64,000 nucleotides of DNA from CAYQMF01 sp964418595 (GTDB lineage Bacteria > Planctomycetota > UBA1135 > UBA2386). The translations under genes were made by a program, and so were the position numbers. Shown in pieces: positions 35,517-44,063 of this stretch. Each line of letters starts with the position of its first letter. The first letter of the stretch is position 1. The stretch is taken from NCBI GenBank assembly GCA_964418595.1, contig CAYQMF010000016.1:6850-70849 (forward strand). Reading direction: 5' to 3'. The notes under the pieces are model-generated. The model was not told the origin of the DNA. It did no database searches and saw only the letters and a program-made list of their open reading frames with translations.

Positions 35517-35575
35517 CGGCGGGAGCTTAGCGACGGCGGTGCGCAAGGCACGCGGCCGGTCGCGTCCCGTCGCGA

Positions 35576-36568
35576 CTACTTGCCCTCGCCCTTCGCCGGT
35601 GCCGGGGGCGTCGCGGCCTTCGCGGCGAACCCCGCGCCGACGAACTGCAGCGACTTCACCAGTTGCTTCTGCAGGGAGCCGCTGCCCCAGGAATGGCCGC
35701 CGCCCTGCACCAGCTCGAAGGTGTGCGCCACCTTGCGCTTCTCGAGCAGCGCGTGCATCTCCTCGTTCGGAGGCGCGAAGCCGTAGCGGTCGTCGGTGCC
35801 GGCGTCGAAATAGATGCGCAAGCTCGCGAGCGTCTCGAGGGGCAGGTCGGCCGCGAGGGCGAGCGGCATCTCGCGCTGCCACTTCTTGACGTCGATCGGG
35901 TCGCCGAACACGTCGCCGAGGCCGCCGCGTTCGATCATGCGCTGCACGGTGCGTTGGTACTGCGGCGGCAAGGCGCTGGGGTCGGCGGGCATGAACGCCG
36001 ACGAGTGCGCGGCGACGGTGCCGAAGACCTCGGGGTGGCGCAGCGCGATCTTCATGGCGCCGAACCCGCCCATGCTCACGCCCATGATCGCGCGCCTGCT
36101 GCGGTCGTCGAGGACGCGGTACTTCTCGGCGAGGAACTTCGGCAGCGCCTCGACGACGGTCTTCTCCTGGTTGCCGGCGCCGGCGACGTCGATGTAGATC
36201 GGCTGGTTGCCGATCCCGAGCGACACGAAGATCAGCTCCGGGATCTCGCCCTTGCCGCGCAGTTCGTCGAGCACCTTGCCGCCGCCGTCGACCTGGAACT
36301 TGCGCTCGTTCTCGTTGCGGCCGTGCAGCCAGACGGCCCACGGGTAGCGGCGCTCGGCATTGGCCTTCTCGGCGTAGCCCTTCGGCAGGTAGACCGCGAG
36401 GCGGACGTCTGGCACGTCGGGCAGGTCCACGCTCTCGAGGGTGAAGTTCTGGAGTTCGACGGCGGCCGGAGCGCGTCCGCGTCCGCGGCGCGGGGCATCG
36501 CCTTCGTTCTGGGCGAAGAGGCTGGAGGCGAGGAGGACGGTGACCGTCGCGAGGAAGGGATGGCGCAT
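35576..36568 (-). CDS. Secreted alpha/beta-hydrolase, esterase D / antigen-85-like
   Basis: This is a 330-residue protein with a signal peptide (MRHPFLATVTVLLASSLFAQ). The alpha/beta-hydrolase core is clear: RYPWAVWLHGRNENERKF (oxyanion strand), nucleophile S165 in GVSMGGFGAMKIALRHPEVF, a candidate acid in FDAGTDDRYGF, and the catalytic His near 302 in QGGGHSWGSG. Proteins with this pattern are feruloyl or acetyl esterases of the putative esterase (PF00756) family and act on polysaccharide esters or phenolic esters outside the cytoplasm. The C-terminus is an Ala/Pro/Lys tail. It is followed on the same strand by the EamA gene and preceded by acpH (12 bp). Confidence 0.85.
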   Translation of the reverse strand: MRHPFLATVTVLLASSLFAQNEGDAPRRGRGRAPAAVELQNFTLESVDLPDVPDVRLAVYLPKGYAEKANAERRYPWAVWLHGRNENERKFQVDGGGKVLDELRGKGEIPELIFVSLGIGNQPIYIDVAGAGNQEKTVVEALPKFLAEKYRVLDDRSRRAIMGVSMGGFGAMKIALRHPEVFGTVAAHSSAFMPADPSALPPQYQRTVQRMIERGGLGDVFGDPIDVKKWQREMPLALAADLPLETLASLRIYFDAGTDDRYGFAPPNEEMHALLEKRKVAHTFELVQGGGHSWGSGSLQKQLVKSLQFVGAGFAAKAATPPAPAKGEGK

Positions 36569-36580
36569 CGGCCGCGCACT

Positions 36581-37171
36581 CTAGCGGCCCGGCGTCCGAC
36601 TTGCTCCTCGGGCCAGGGTGTGGAGGCTCGGCCACAGCTCGCGCAGGTCCGCCGTGAGGCCGTCGCGGACTGCCGGCAGCTCGGCGACCGCCGCATCGAG
36701 CGGATGGTCCCGGCGCAGGCGCCGGCGCATCCGGCGCAGGGCGGTCTCGATTCCCGCGGGCTCGCGGTAGGAGAGCAGCCACGCCTCGTCGCGCAGGCGC
36801 GGGTAGAACGCGGCGAGCGCGGGTGGCATGCCGGGCAGGAGCGGGTCGAGCGCGGCGTGCACGCGGGCGACGAAGGCTTCGAGCGTTCCGGTCGCGAACT
36901 CCTCCCATCGCAACGCCAGCACGTGGTCGTAGAACACGTCGACGAGCACCGCCCGATAGTGGCGGTGGCGCGGGTCGAGGCGCCGGCGACTGCGCCCGCA
37001 GGCGGGATGCGCATCGGTGGTCGCGTCGATCCGGCGGTGCAGTGCGATCGACGCCGCGAGCGCCGGATCGATGGTGGGGGGCACGGGCCCCTTCAACACA
37101 TCGCCGGCCAGCGCCCCGAGCCACCCCGGCGGGGTCGCGGGGGCGAGCCAGAGGTGCGCGAGCCAGTTCAC
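36581..37171 (-). CDS. acpH: Acyl carrier protein phosphodiesterase AcpH
   Basis: This is a 196-residue protein, the usual family length. Conserved AcpH segments are visible in order: MNWLAHLWLA at the N-terminus, GALAGDVLKGP, ALHRRIDATTDAHPACGRSR, HRHYRAVLVDVFYDHVLAL, and EAWLLSYREPAGIETALRRM. The His/Asp residues in the HRRID and DVFYDH motifs bind metal in this HD-like hydrolase fold. The enzyme removes 4'-phosphopantetheine from holo-ACP, giving apo-ACP, in the cytoplasm. The gene lies between an exported protein (3 bp upstream) and the esterase (12 bp downstream) on one strand, so it is in a tight cluster without an obvious functional link to its neighbours. Confidence 0.88.
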   Translation of the reverse strand: MNWLAHLWLAPATPPGWLGALAGDVLKGPVPPTIDPALAASIALHRRIDATTDAHPACGRSRRRLDPRHRHYRAVLVDVFYDHVLALRWEEFATGTLEAFVARVHAALDPLLPGMPPALAAFYPRLRDEAWLLSYREPAGIETALRRMRRRLRRDHPLDAAVAELPAVRDGLTADLRELWPSLHTLARGASRTPGR

Positions 37172-37174
37172 CCT

Positions 37175-38146
37175 TCAGCGCCGGCGCTGGATCGCCTCGA
37201 CGGCGCGCGGCGCGCCGTGCAGGCGCAGCGCCGCCTCCAGGTACGGGTTGTCGGCGTCGAGCTTGCGCATCCGCAGCAGGGCTTCGAGCGCCGAGTCCGT
37301 GCCCGTCGCGCCGATCGCGACGATCACGTTGCCGCGCGCCTTGGCGGTGCGCGCCTGCTGCCAGTGCGCCTGCAGGACCTCGGTCGCCGCCTCGCCGTGC
37401 AGCTTCACGGCGAACCGTCCCATCGCGCGGTTGAGGCGCTCGTCGTCGAAGCGGTGCCACGAGATCGCCAGCGCGTCGAGCAGCGCCGGCATGGCCCGCT
37501 CCGCGCACACCGTCGCGAGCGCGAGCCGGCGCTCCACGTCGTCGGTCTCCGCGCTGGCCTTGGCGAGCAACGCCGAGAGGTCGAGCGGATCGAGACGATC
37601 GAGCAGGCTCGGTCGGTCGGCGAGCATGAGGGTCGCCTCCGTCGCCGCGGGCCCGGCCGGACCCAGCGCGGTCTCGACGACGCGGCTGCGCAGCTCCGCC
37701 AGCGGCATCGCGTCCGCCGCGAGCACGAGGCGCGCGAAAGTCACGATCGGCTCGCGGTCCTCGGCGAGTCTCGCCGCGTCGAGCGAGGGATGCGTGCCGG
37801 CGTGGCCGTCCATGCGGTAGTACGCGCCGGCCGGCAGACCGAGCCGCTCCGGGTTCGCAACGGGATGCAGGCAGTAGAGCCGCGTGGCGGCGACGGCCGG
37901 ACGGTTGTGGTCGGTGAGGTGCTTCCATTCGAGCACCGTCACCACGTCGCCCGGCGCCCCGCGCAGCGCGAGGCTCACCGTCACGCGGTGCAGGACGAAC
38001 TGATCGCCGAGCAGGCGCACGCCGACGTGGCGACCCGCCACGATCACGGGCGACTCGGCGATGCCGGTGCGCAGGTCCTGGGCGCCGAGGGTGCTGGCCA
38101 GCAGGGTCACGCAGAGGGCGAGCGATCGCGAGGTCTTCGGCTTCAT
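37175..38146 (-). CDS. Exported protein with helical repeats, unknown function
   Basis: This is a 323-residue protein. The ATG at 38146 begins a signal peptide (MKPKTSRSLALCVTLLASTLGAQ). Residues about 25-150 are mostly beta-strand (VGVRLLGDQFVLHRVTVSLA, VTVLEWKHLTDHNRPAVAAT). Residues 160-320 are helical and HEAT-like (LALATVCAERAMPALLDALA, GNVIVAIGATGTDSALEALL). I recognise no family. The stop is 3 bp before the acpH start, and the gene begins 5 bp after the metalloprotease-like gene on the same strand, so the four genes 35576-39921 are likely one transcript. No catalytic motif is visible. Confidence 0.6.
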   Translation of the reverse strand: MKPKTSRSLALCVTLLASTLGAQDLRTGIAESPVIVAGRHVGVRLLGDQFVLHRVTVSLALRGAPGDVVTVLEWKHLTDHNRPAVAATRLYCLHPVANPERLGLPAGAYYRMDGHAGTHPSLDAARLAEDREPIVTFARLVLAADAMPLAELRSRVVETALGPAGPAATEATLMLADRPSLLDRLDPLDLSALLAKASAETDDVERRLALATVCAERAMPALLDALAISWHRFDDERLNRAMGRFAVKLHGEAATEVLQAHWQQARTAKARGNVIVAIGATGTDSALEALLRMRKLDADNPYLEAALRLHGAPRAVEAIQRRR

Positions 38147-38151
38147 GGCGG

Positions 38152-39921
38152 TCAGCGGTTGTAGAGCACCCGCTCGCGCAGGTAGGCCAGGTTGATGGTG
38201 TTGAACGCCGTGGCGCTGCCGGTCGCGAGGTCGAGGTTCACGGCGGGGCTCATGACGTTGATCGAGCCGGCGGGGAAGATCGTCGTCGGCATCTTGATGT
38301 GCGCCGACGAGGAGTCGGGGAAGTTGGCGGCGTCGCCGCCGTACAGGCCGGTCGGCATCGCGCCGTTCTTCACGAGGCCCATCGAGTGGCCGACCTCGTG
38401 CGCGGTCACCATCGCCACGAAGCGGGCGAGCCGGTTGATCGCGTTGTTGATCACGGTGGTGCGGCCGTCGTTGCGCGTGCCGGCCAGCCGCTCCGCGTCG
38501 AGGCCATCGCCGCCGGGACCGCCGATGGGGATGTTGCCGAGCTCGGCGCGCAGCAGGTCGTAGGTGGATCGGAACAGGGTGGTTTGCGGTCCGCGCAGGG
38601 CGCTCGTGTTGTCGACCATCGTCAGGACGAACACACCGGTTCGCCGCGAAAGCCCGTCGTTGCTGCAGTCGTCGTTCTGCGTCTCGTTGTTCGGGTCGAA
38701 CTGGGCGAGTCCCAACGTGCCGGCTTCCGTCGGCGCGCCGGCGATGCAGATGCGCGAGAAGCCGAGGCTGTTGTAGGCGACCGAGGTCTGGCCGTTCGGG
38801 AATTGGCCGGGCGACGTGTAGGTGAAGGTCACGTTCACGCCGGAGAAGAACGTCGCGAGATCCTGCAGGACCCTGGCCTGGAACAGGGCGGTCACGGTGG
38901 CATTGATCGCCGTGTTGCCACCGAACAGGCCGACGAACGGGAACAGCTCGAAGACGTCGGGCGTGCCGTTGCCGCCGGCGGTGACGGTGACCGAGTAGCG
39001 GTCGCCGCTGGTGTTGACGAGTGTGTAGGCGTCGACGTCGCGGCTGAGGTCGAGGAACCACACCTGGGTGGCGTTCACGTTCGTCTCGAATGGGCGGATC
39101 GCGTCGTTGAGCTGCGTCGCCTGGCCGGTGAACGTGCGCGGCGCGCTGACCATGCCGGTCGTGTCGCGGACGTACGCCGTCAGCGTGAAGAGGCCGGCAG
39201 GGAACGACATCGTCGCCGGCACCAGATAGCTGGTTGCGGCGCCGGTGGTGCTCGCGACGGTGAGGCTCGACCGCAGGTCGTTGCCGGCGGCGACCGATTG
39301 TCCGCCAACGGTGACGTTCACGTTCGTCGTGAGGACCGTGCCCGCCGCGTCGATCGCCGACGTGGCGTCCGCGTGTTCGAGGTCGATGGTGAAGCCGCTC
39401 TGCGGCACCTGTAGCGAGCCGCCTGCCGTGCCGTTGCCATTGGTCAGGTCGTCGACGCCGCTCAGCGTCAGCCGGCTCAGCACGGGGTCGTCGCCGTCGC
39501 CGCGCACGATGGTGACCGCGGTGCCCGCCGCGGCGCGGTTGCCCGCGCGATCGGCGATCACGTCGTTGTTCGGGCCCAGCGTGATCGTCGTCGTCCCGGC
39601 GATGAGGGTCACGCCGGCGCCGAGCGTCACGCCCACGACCCGGGCGTTCACCAGCACCGGCGCGGATCCGATCGTCCCCAGCGTCGCGCCGGTCGGGAGC
39701 GCCACGTCGGCGTCGGTGAGCAGCTTCCCGCTCACGAGCACGATGTCCTCACTGAAGAAAAACCGCAGGCTGTCTCCGGCCGCTGGCACCGCGCCGGCGC
39801 TGACGACGGTCGCGCCGAGCAGGGTCGGCGGAACCGTGTCGTTGTTGCTGCGCCGGCCGCCGCCGCAGGCGGCGAGCGTGAACAGGCCGATCAGGCCGTG
39901 GGGGAGCAGGCGCAGGGACAT
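38152..39921 (-). CDS. Lipoprotein with Ig-like domain and HExxH metallopeptidase-like domain
   Basis: This is a 589-residue protein starting at ATG 39921; the signal peptide ends in a lipobox (IGLFTLAACGGG). Residues about 30-140 form an SbsA-type Ig-like domain (VPPTLLGATVVSAGAVPAAG, SEDIVLVSGKLL). A second beta domain lies near 150-260, then a PPC-like region with QVWFLDLSRDVDAYTLVNTS. The C-terminal part has the zinc motif HEVGHSMGLV (starting at H508) and a Met-turn-like NVMSP about 40 residues later, as in metzincins. The third metzincin ligand position (HExxHxxGxxH/D) is Lys here, so metal binding may use another residue or be weak. It is predicted to be a surface-anchored zinc protease or an inactive relative. 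Confidence 0.7.
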   Translation of the reverse strand: MSLRLLPHGLIGLFTLAACGGGRRSNNDTVPPTLLGATVVSAGAVPAAGDSLRFFFSEDIVLVSGKLLTDADVALPTGATLGTIGSAPVLVNARVVGVTLGAGVTLIAGTTTITLGPNNDVIADRAGNRAAAGTAVTIVRGDGDDPVLSRLTLSGVDDLTNGNGTAGGSLQVPQSGFTIDLEHADATSAIDAAGTVLTTNVNVTVGGQSVAAGNDLRSSLTVASTTGAATSYLVPATMSFPAGLFTLTAYVRDTTGMVSAPRTFTGQATQLNDAIRPFETNVNATQVWFLDLSRDVDAYTLVNTSGDRYSVTVTAGGNGTPDVFELFPFVGLFGGNTAINATVTALFQARVLQDLATFFSGVNVTFTYTSPGQFPNGQTSVAYNSLGFSRICIAGAPTEAGTLGLAQFDPNNETQNDDCSNDGLSRRTGVFVLTMVDNTSALRGPQTTLFRSTYDLLRAELGNIPIGGPGGDGLDAERLAGTRNDGRTTVINNAINRLARFVAMVTAHEVGHSMGLVKNGAMPTGLYGGDAANFPDSSSAHIKMPTTIFPAGSINVMSPAVNLDLATGSATAFNTINLAYLRERVLYNR

Positions 39922-40192
39922 GGCGGCGTTCGTGCGGTGGGAAGGGGGTGTCCGCAACTTGATCATCGACGCATCGGCGCGGCCAGTTGAGTCTGCCGCT
40001 GCGTGGGCCGGACTGCCGCGTTCCGCACCGCGCCGCGGGTGTCAGAGCGGGATGGCGTGGATCTGCCGAAGCGAACGACGCCGCGGCTTCACCCGACCTG
40101 GCGAGACCGCCGTATCTCAACTCGCTGCATGGTGATACCGAAAAGGCTCCGGGAGACGGGACCGGCTCCCTCGCAACCTTGAGTCAGCAACC

Positions 40193-41122
40193 ATGATGAA
40201 GATCGCGGTCGGGGAAGTGGTCCAGGGCTACCGGGTGCTCCGGTTCCTGGGCCGGGGAGGGTTCACCTCCGTGTATCTCGCCGAGCACGAGGGGACCGGA
40301 GACAAGGTCGCCCTCAAGGTCGGCGGTCACTCCGGGGGCGGTCGTCAGGTGACGCGCCTCCTCGAGATCAGCGGGCGGCGCGTGCCGGAGGGGATCAGCC
40401 CCGACGAGTTGCCGGCGGAGGCGGTGTTCCTCAGCGGGCAGGAGGCGCGCATCGACCTCTTCGACGGCGACGAGGTGCAGCGCATGCTGCAAGTCGAGGC
40501 CGAGCTGCTCGGGCGCAACCAGAATCCGACCCTCGTCGAGCTGAAGGACCAGCTCACCATCGACGGTCGCCCGGTGCTCGTGCTCGAGTACGTGCGCGGC
40601 AAGACCCTGCGCGAGAAGATCCGCAGCCTCGAGGGGATCCACCTCAACTGGTTCCTGGCCATCGTGCGCGCACTCCTCGTCATGCAGGAGGCGGGCACCC
40701 TCGACTACCACGGCGACCTCAAGCCGGAGAACGTGATCGTCAAGCCCAGCGGCAAGGTGGTGCTCATCGACCCGGGCATGCGCACGCCGAAGGGCGACGT
40801 GTTGACCACGACGCCCCACTACAACCCGCTCCTGCTCACCGACGCCAAGGCCGACGTGATGGCGATCGGGATCATGATCTACGAGATCCTCACCGGGACG
40901 CTGCCCTTCGACGACGTGCCCTGGGAGTTCGCGGGCCGGCGCAGCGGCGGAGAGACGACGCGGCTGTCGCTGTCGTTCTTCTTCAGCTACTGCCCGCCGC
41001 AGACCTTGAATCCCAAGACGCCGCCGGAGCTGGAGCGGATCATCTACCGCTGCATCACCGTGCCCACCTACGGGCTCGTCGAGCTGCGCGCCGACCTCGA
41101 GGAGTTCATCGGCAAGGCGTGA
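40193..41122 (+). CDS. Divergent Hanks-type protein kinase (DPG in place of DFG)
   Basis: This is a 309-residue soluble protein that starts with two ATG codons (40193, 40196). Kinase features are LGRGGFTSVYLAEH (glycine loop), K42 in VALKVGG, catalytic loop HGDLKPENVIV (173-183; HGD rather than HRD), and the metal motif D193-P-G in VVLIDPGMR instead of DFG. An insert (residues 46-95) with RRVPEGISPDELPAEAVFLS replaces the usual N-lobe loop. APE is not obvious; HYNPLLLTDAKADVMAIGIM stands in its position. It lacks the TM segment and sensor of the 18399 kinase. Activity is possible because K, D175, N180 and D193 are kept. The 271-bp upstream gap has a short GGGAG/CTCCC stem at about 40155-40174 and nothing else clear. 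Confidence 0.75.
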   Translation: MMKIAVGEVVQGYRVLRFLGRGGFTSVYLAEHEGTGDKVALKVGGHSGGGRQVTRLLEISGRRVPEGISPDELPAEAVFLSGQEARIDLFDGDEVQRMLQVEAELLGRNQNPTLVELKDQLTIDGRPVLVLEYVRGKTLREKIRSLEGIHLNWFLAIVRALLVMQEAGTLDYHGDLKPENVIVKPSGKVVLIDPGMRTPKGDVLTTTPHYNPLLLTDAKADVMAIGIMIYEILTGTLPFDDVPWEFAGRRSGGETTRLSLSFFFSYCPPQTLNPKTPPELERIIYRCITVPTYGLVELRADLEEFIGKA

Positions 41123-42572
41123 GGCGGGCCGGGGCCGGCTGCACCGGCCAGCCGAGCAGGCCGCACGCGTGGCGGTAGCGCCGTTCCAGATCGGCCTCGT
41201 CGTCGCCGTGCAGGTTCAACGTCCCGTAGCGATGGCTGCCGAGCCAGCGCAGCTCGCTGCGCAGCGCGGCGCCCCGGCTGCGGAACGCGAACAGGATCGC
41301 ATCGGGGAATGCCGCCAGCAGGCGCGCGCGCGCCGTGGCGTCAGGCGACCTCGGCGTCCTGCCGTCGAAGGTGCGGAACACGAAGCTCGCGGCGATCCCG
41401 CCGCGCTTCAAACGCCGGGGCAGGTGCGCCGGATCGCGCCCCAGTGCGAGTTCGATCGAGATCGCGTAGGGATCGACGCCCTCGACGCGGTCGTACAGAT
41501 CCGCGAGCTGTGAGCCGAGCCGTGGGTTGACCTCGATCACGGTGATGGCTCCGGTCGCCTGGTCGTGGAAGAACTCGAGGTTGAAGAGGCCGTGCGTGAA
41601 GCCGACGGCGCGCAGGAACCGCTCCGCGATCGCGAGGGCCTTGGCTTGCGCAGCGAGTGGCAGCGGCGAAGGGTAAGTGAACCGGACGAACGCTTGGGTG
41701 CCCGGGTACATCTCCTCGGCGGTGACGCCGATCGCGTGCGCGCGCCCAGCGAACATGAAGCCGTCGAGGTTGTACTGCGACCAGGTGCAGAACGGCTCGG
41801 CGAGGAGGTTCGACCCGCGGACGTCGGTGCCGAGGTGTGCGCGCGCCGAGCGGTCGAACGAGCGCAGCAGCGCCGCGATGACCATCCGCTCGCCCAGACG
41901 GAGGCGACGGTGCGCGAGCAGTTCCTCGCGCCGATCGATGCGGCGGGCGAGGATCGAGAAGGTGCCGCGCACCGGCTTGACGAACCACGGCAACGGCAGG
42001 TCGACGGCCGCGAGGTTCCCGGTTGCGCCGGGCAGCAGCCGGAACGCGGGCGTCGCCTCCGGCGCGACCCTGGCGAGCACCTGACGGGCGTGCAGCTTGT
42101 GCTGGCACGCGAGGATCGCGGCGGGCGCGGTGCCCGGAAGGCCGAGCGCCGCCGCGATCAAGGCGGCGGTCAGCGTACCGACATGCTCGTGGTGCGAGAC
42201 GACCCCGTCGATCCTCCCGTGCCGCGCGGCCAGCGCCTTCGCGGTCCGCTCCGCATCGAACCGGAACGTGCGCAGGATGCCCAGCGGCGAGCAGACATCG
42301 AAGCCCACGCGTACGTAGTGCGGGTGTGGCGTGAGCCGCGCGAAGCCGGCTTCGTCCCAGGCCTGCGCGAACGGCAGCAGGACGGTCGCGTCGCCGCGTG
42401 CCACCGCCCGGTCAGAGGCCGAAGTCGTGCGCAGAGCTGACCCGCTTGTCGTTGGGAAGGGCCCCTTGGTGACCGGCACCGTCGGCCGGCAACGGCGGCG
42501 AACCTCGACGTCATGGACGGATTCGTCCAGGTCGTAGGCGGCGCCCGCGGCGCGGGGACGGGGCGGAGGCAT
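41106..42572 (-). CDS. ATP-grasp domain enzyme, substrate unknown
   Basis: This is a 488-residue protein starting at ATG 42572; the first 55 residues are low-complexity. The N-terminal Rossmann-like part (AQAWDEAGFARLTPHPHYVR, ARHGRIDGVVSHHEHVGTLT) and central ATP-grasp domain (LPWFVKPVRGTFSILARRID, then SQYNLDGFMFAGRAHAIGVT) lead to the metal-binding end FNLEFFHDQATGAITVIEVN followed by PRLGSQLADLYDRVEGVDPY. That is the carbamoyl-phosphate synthetase/biotin-carboxylase style ligase fold, which forms acyl-phosphate intermediates and joins an amine or thiol. The substrate is not deducible. It overlaps the convergent kinase gene by 17 bp and is divergent from the TPR lipoprotein. Confidence 0.75.
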   Translation of the reverse strand: MPPPRPRAAGAAYDLDESVHDVEVRRRCRPTVPVTKGPFPTTSGSALRTTSASDRAVARGDATVLLPFAQAWDEAGFARLTPHPHYVRVGFDVCSPLGILRTFRFDAERTAKALAARHGRIDGVVSHHEHVGTLTAALIAAALGLPGTAPAAILACQHKLHARQVLARVAPEATPAFRLLPGATGNLAAVDLPLPWFVKPVRGTFSILARRIDRREELLAHRRLRLGERMVIAALLRSFDRSARAHLGTDVRGSNLLAEPFCTWSQYNLDGFMFAGRAHAIGVTAEEMYPGTQAFVRFTYPSPLPLAAQAKALAIAERFLRAVGFTHGLFNLEFFHDQATGAITVIEVNPRLGSQLADLYDRVEGVDPYAISIELALGRDPAHLPRRLKRGGIAASFVFRTFDGRTPRSPDATARARLLAAFPDAILFAFRSRGAALRSELRWLGSHRYGTLNLHGDDEADLERRYRHACGLLGWPVQPAPARLTPCR

Positions 42573-42670
42573 GTGGGAAGATTGTGGCCCGGTGGAAGTC
42601 GAAGGCCCATCATTCTGCCCGACTCGTCCGCCGCCACAACGCCGGGCGGGCCTTGCCACACCGCTCGCGG

Positions 42671-43993
42671 ATGAGACCACACGCTACCTCGATCGCCGCC
42701 GTCTGCCTCGTCGTCTTGAGCTTGCCGGGCTGTGGGGCCGTCTCCGGCGAGCGCGCCCGTGCCCAGGAGCTGCTGGAGCACGGCGACATCGCCCAGGCCT
42801 ACTGGGTCCTGACCGACTACTGCACGCGCAACCCCGACGATCTCGACGCGCGCCAACAGCTCAACCGGATGCGGGTGCCGTTCCACATCACCCAGGGGCA
42901 GAACAAGGTCTTCGTCGACGACGACTGGGGGGCGGTCGAGGAGTTCGAGCGGGTCCTCCTGGTGGAGCCGACCAACACGGTCGCCAAGGAGTGGCGGCAG
43001 AAGGCGCTGCTCAAGCTGGCGGAGCGCGAGACGGTGCTGGGCGACGACGCGCGGGCCCGCGGCAAGCTGGAGGAAGCGCTCGCGCACTACCAGAAAGCGA
43101 TGGGCTACGTGCCGGAGTTTCCCGACGCGGCGCGCGGCTCCCGTCTCGTGAACGGCGTGTTCGACGCCCGGCGCGCCAAGGGACAGGACAACTACCTGCG
43201 CGGCGTGCGCGCCGGAGCAGCCGGCCTCTTCGAACAGGCGGCCTACCACCTGCAGATCGCGCTCGCTGCCGACCCATCGCTCGATCCGGCCCGCGAGCGT
43301 GAGCACCTCGCCCGACGTCATCTCGCCGAGGCGCGTCTGATGGCCGGTCGCACCGCGGAGGAGCGCGGCTGGTACTCCAGCGCGCTGCGCGAGTACCGTG
43401 CCGTCGCCGCGGACTTCCCCACCCTCGACCCGCAGATCGAGACCCGCATCGCGTTCGTCGAGCGCGAGGCAGAAGTTGCCAGGAAGGTCGACGAGGCGCT
43501 GGCCTTCCTGCACAGGAAGGAGTTCGTGCCGGCGCGGGAGCTCCTGGAGTCCGCGTACGAGCGGTCCGCGGCGCAGCGCGCCACGATCTCCACACACCTC
43601 CTCGCCCTGCGCGAGGCCGACCTCGAGCAGCGCTACGGCGCGGCGCTCGATCTCGAGCTCGAATACCGCCACGTCGACGCGCTCGCCGCGTTCGAGGCGA
43701 TCGACGCCGGTTGGCCCGGCCAGCTCGACGTGCGCACGCGGATCCACAACTTGAAGACCGCGATCGACCTCGCCCGCGGCGCGGTCACGCGTGCGGAGGC
43801 CGCGGAGGCCGCGGGCCAGCTCGACATCGCGCTCGACGCCTACCGCGAGGCGCTCACGTATGCGCCCGCGTTCGGCGACGTGCCGGCCCGCGTCGAGGCG
43901 CTGCGCAAGAGGATCGCCGACCAGCAGCGTGCGGGGACCGGCGAGGCGAAGCCCGAACAGGCGAAGGTCGACAGCCCCAAGACGGACGGCTGA
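42671..43993 (+). CDS. TPR-rich lipoprotein
   Basis: This is a 440-residue protein. The ATG at 42671 begins a lipoprotein signal peptide with lipobox (CLVVLSLPGCGAV). The rest is almost wholly helical, with repeated TPR-like units (AQELLEHGDIAQAYWVLTDY, AEERGWYSSALREYRAVAAD, GQLDIALDAYREALTYAPAF). The last 25 residues are charged (Lys/Glu/Pro). No catalytic motif is present. TPR lipoproteins are typically periplasmic or outer-membrane scaffolds. It precedes the histidine kinase gene by 70 bp on the same strand, so a shared transcript, and possibly a sensory link, is plausible but unproved. Confidence 0.72.
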   Translation: MRPHATSIAAVCLVVLSLPGCGAVSGERARAQELLEHGDIAQAYWVLTDYCTRNPDDLDARQQLNRMRVPFHITQGQNKVFVDDDWGAVEEFERVLLVEPTNTVAKEWRQKALLKLAERETVLGDDARARGKLEEALAHYQKAMGYVPEFPDAARGSRLVNGVFDARRAKGQDNYLRGVRAGAAGLFEQAAYHLQIALAADPSLDPAREREHLARRHLAEARLMAGRTAEERGWYSSALREYRAVAADFPTLDPQIETRIAFVEREAEVARKVDEALAFLHRKEFVPARELLESAYERSAAQRATISTHLLALREADLEQRYGAALDLELEYRHVDALAAFEAIDAGWPGQLDVRTRIHNLKTAIDLARGAVTRAEAAEAAGQLDIALDAYREALTYAPAFGDVPARVEALRKRIADQQRAGTGEAKPEQAKVDSPKTDG

Positions 43994-44063
43994 AGCCCTC
44001 GTCGGGCACGACGCTCACTCACGACGCGAGCGCGAGCCGCGCTCGGGCCTACACTCGTCGGGC

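Noticed and set aside
40120..40192. Riboswitch in the leader of the kinase gene
   Set aside because: A short GGGAG/CTCCC stem and a CCGAAAAGG stretch are present, but no conserved core of a riboswitch class known to me (c-di-GMP, SAM, cobalamin, Moco) could be matched.
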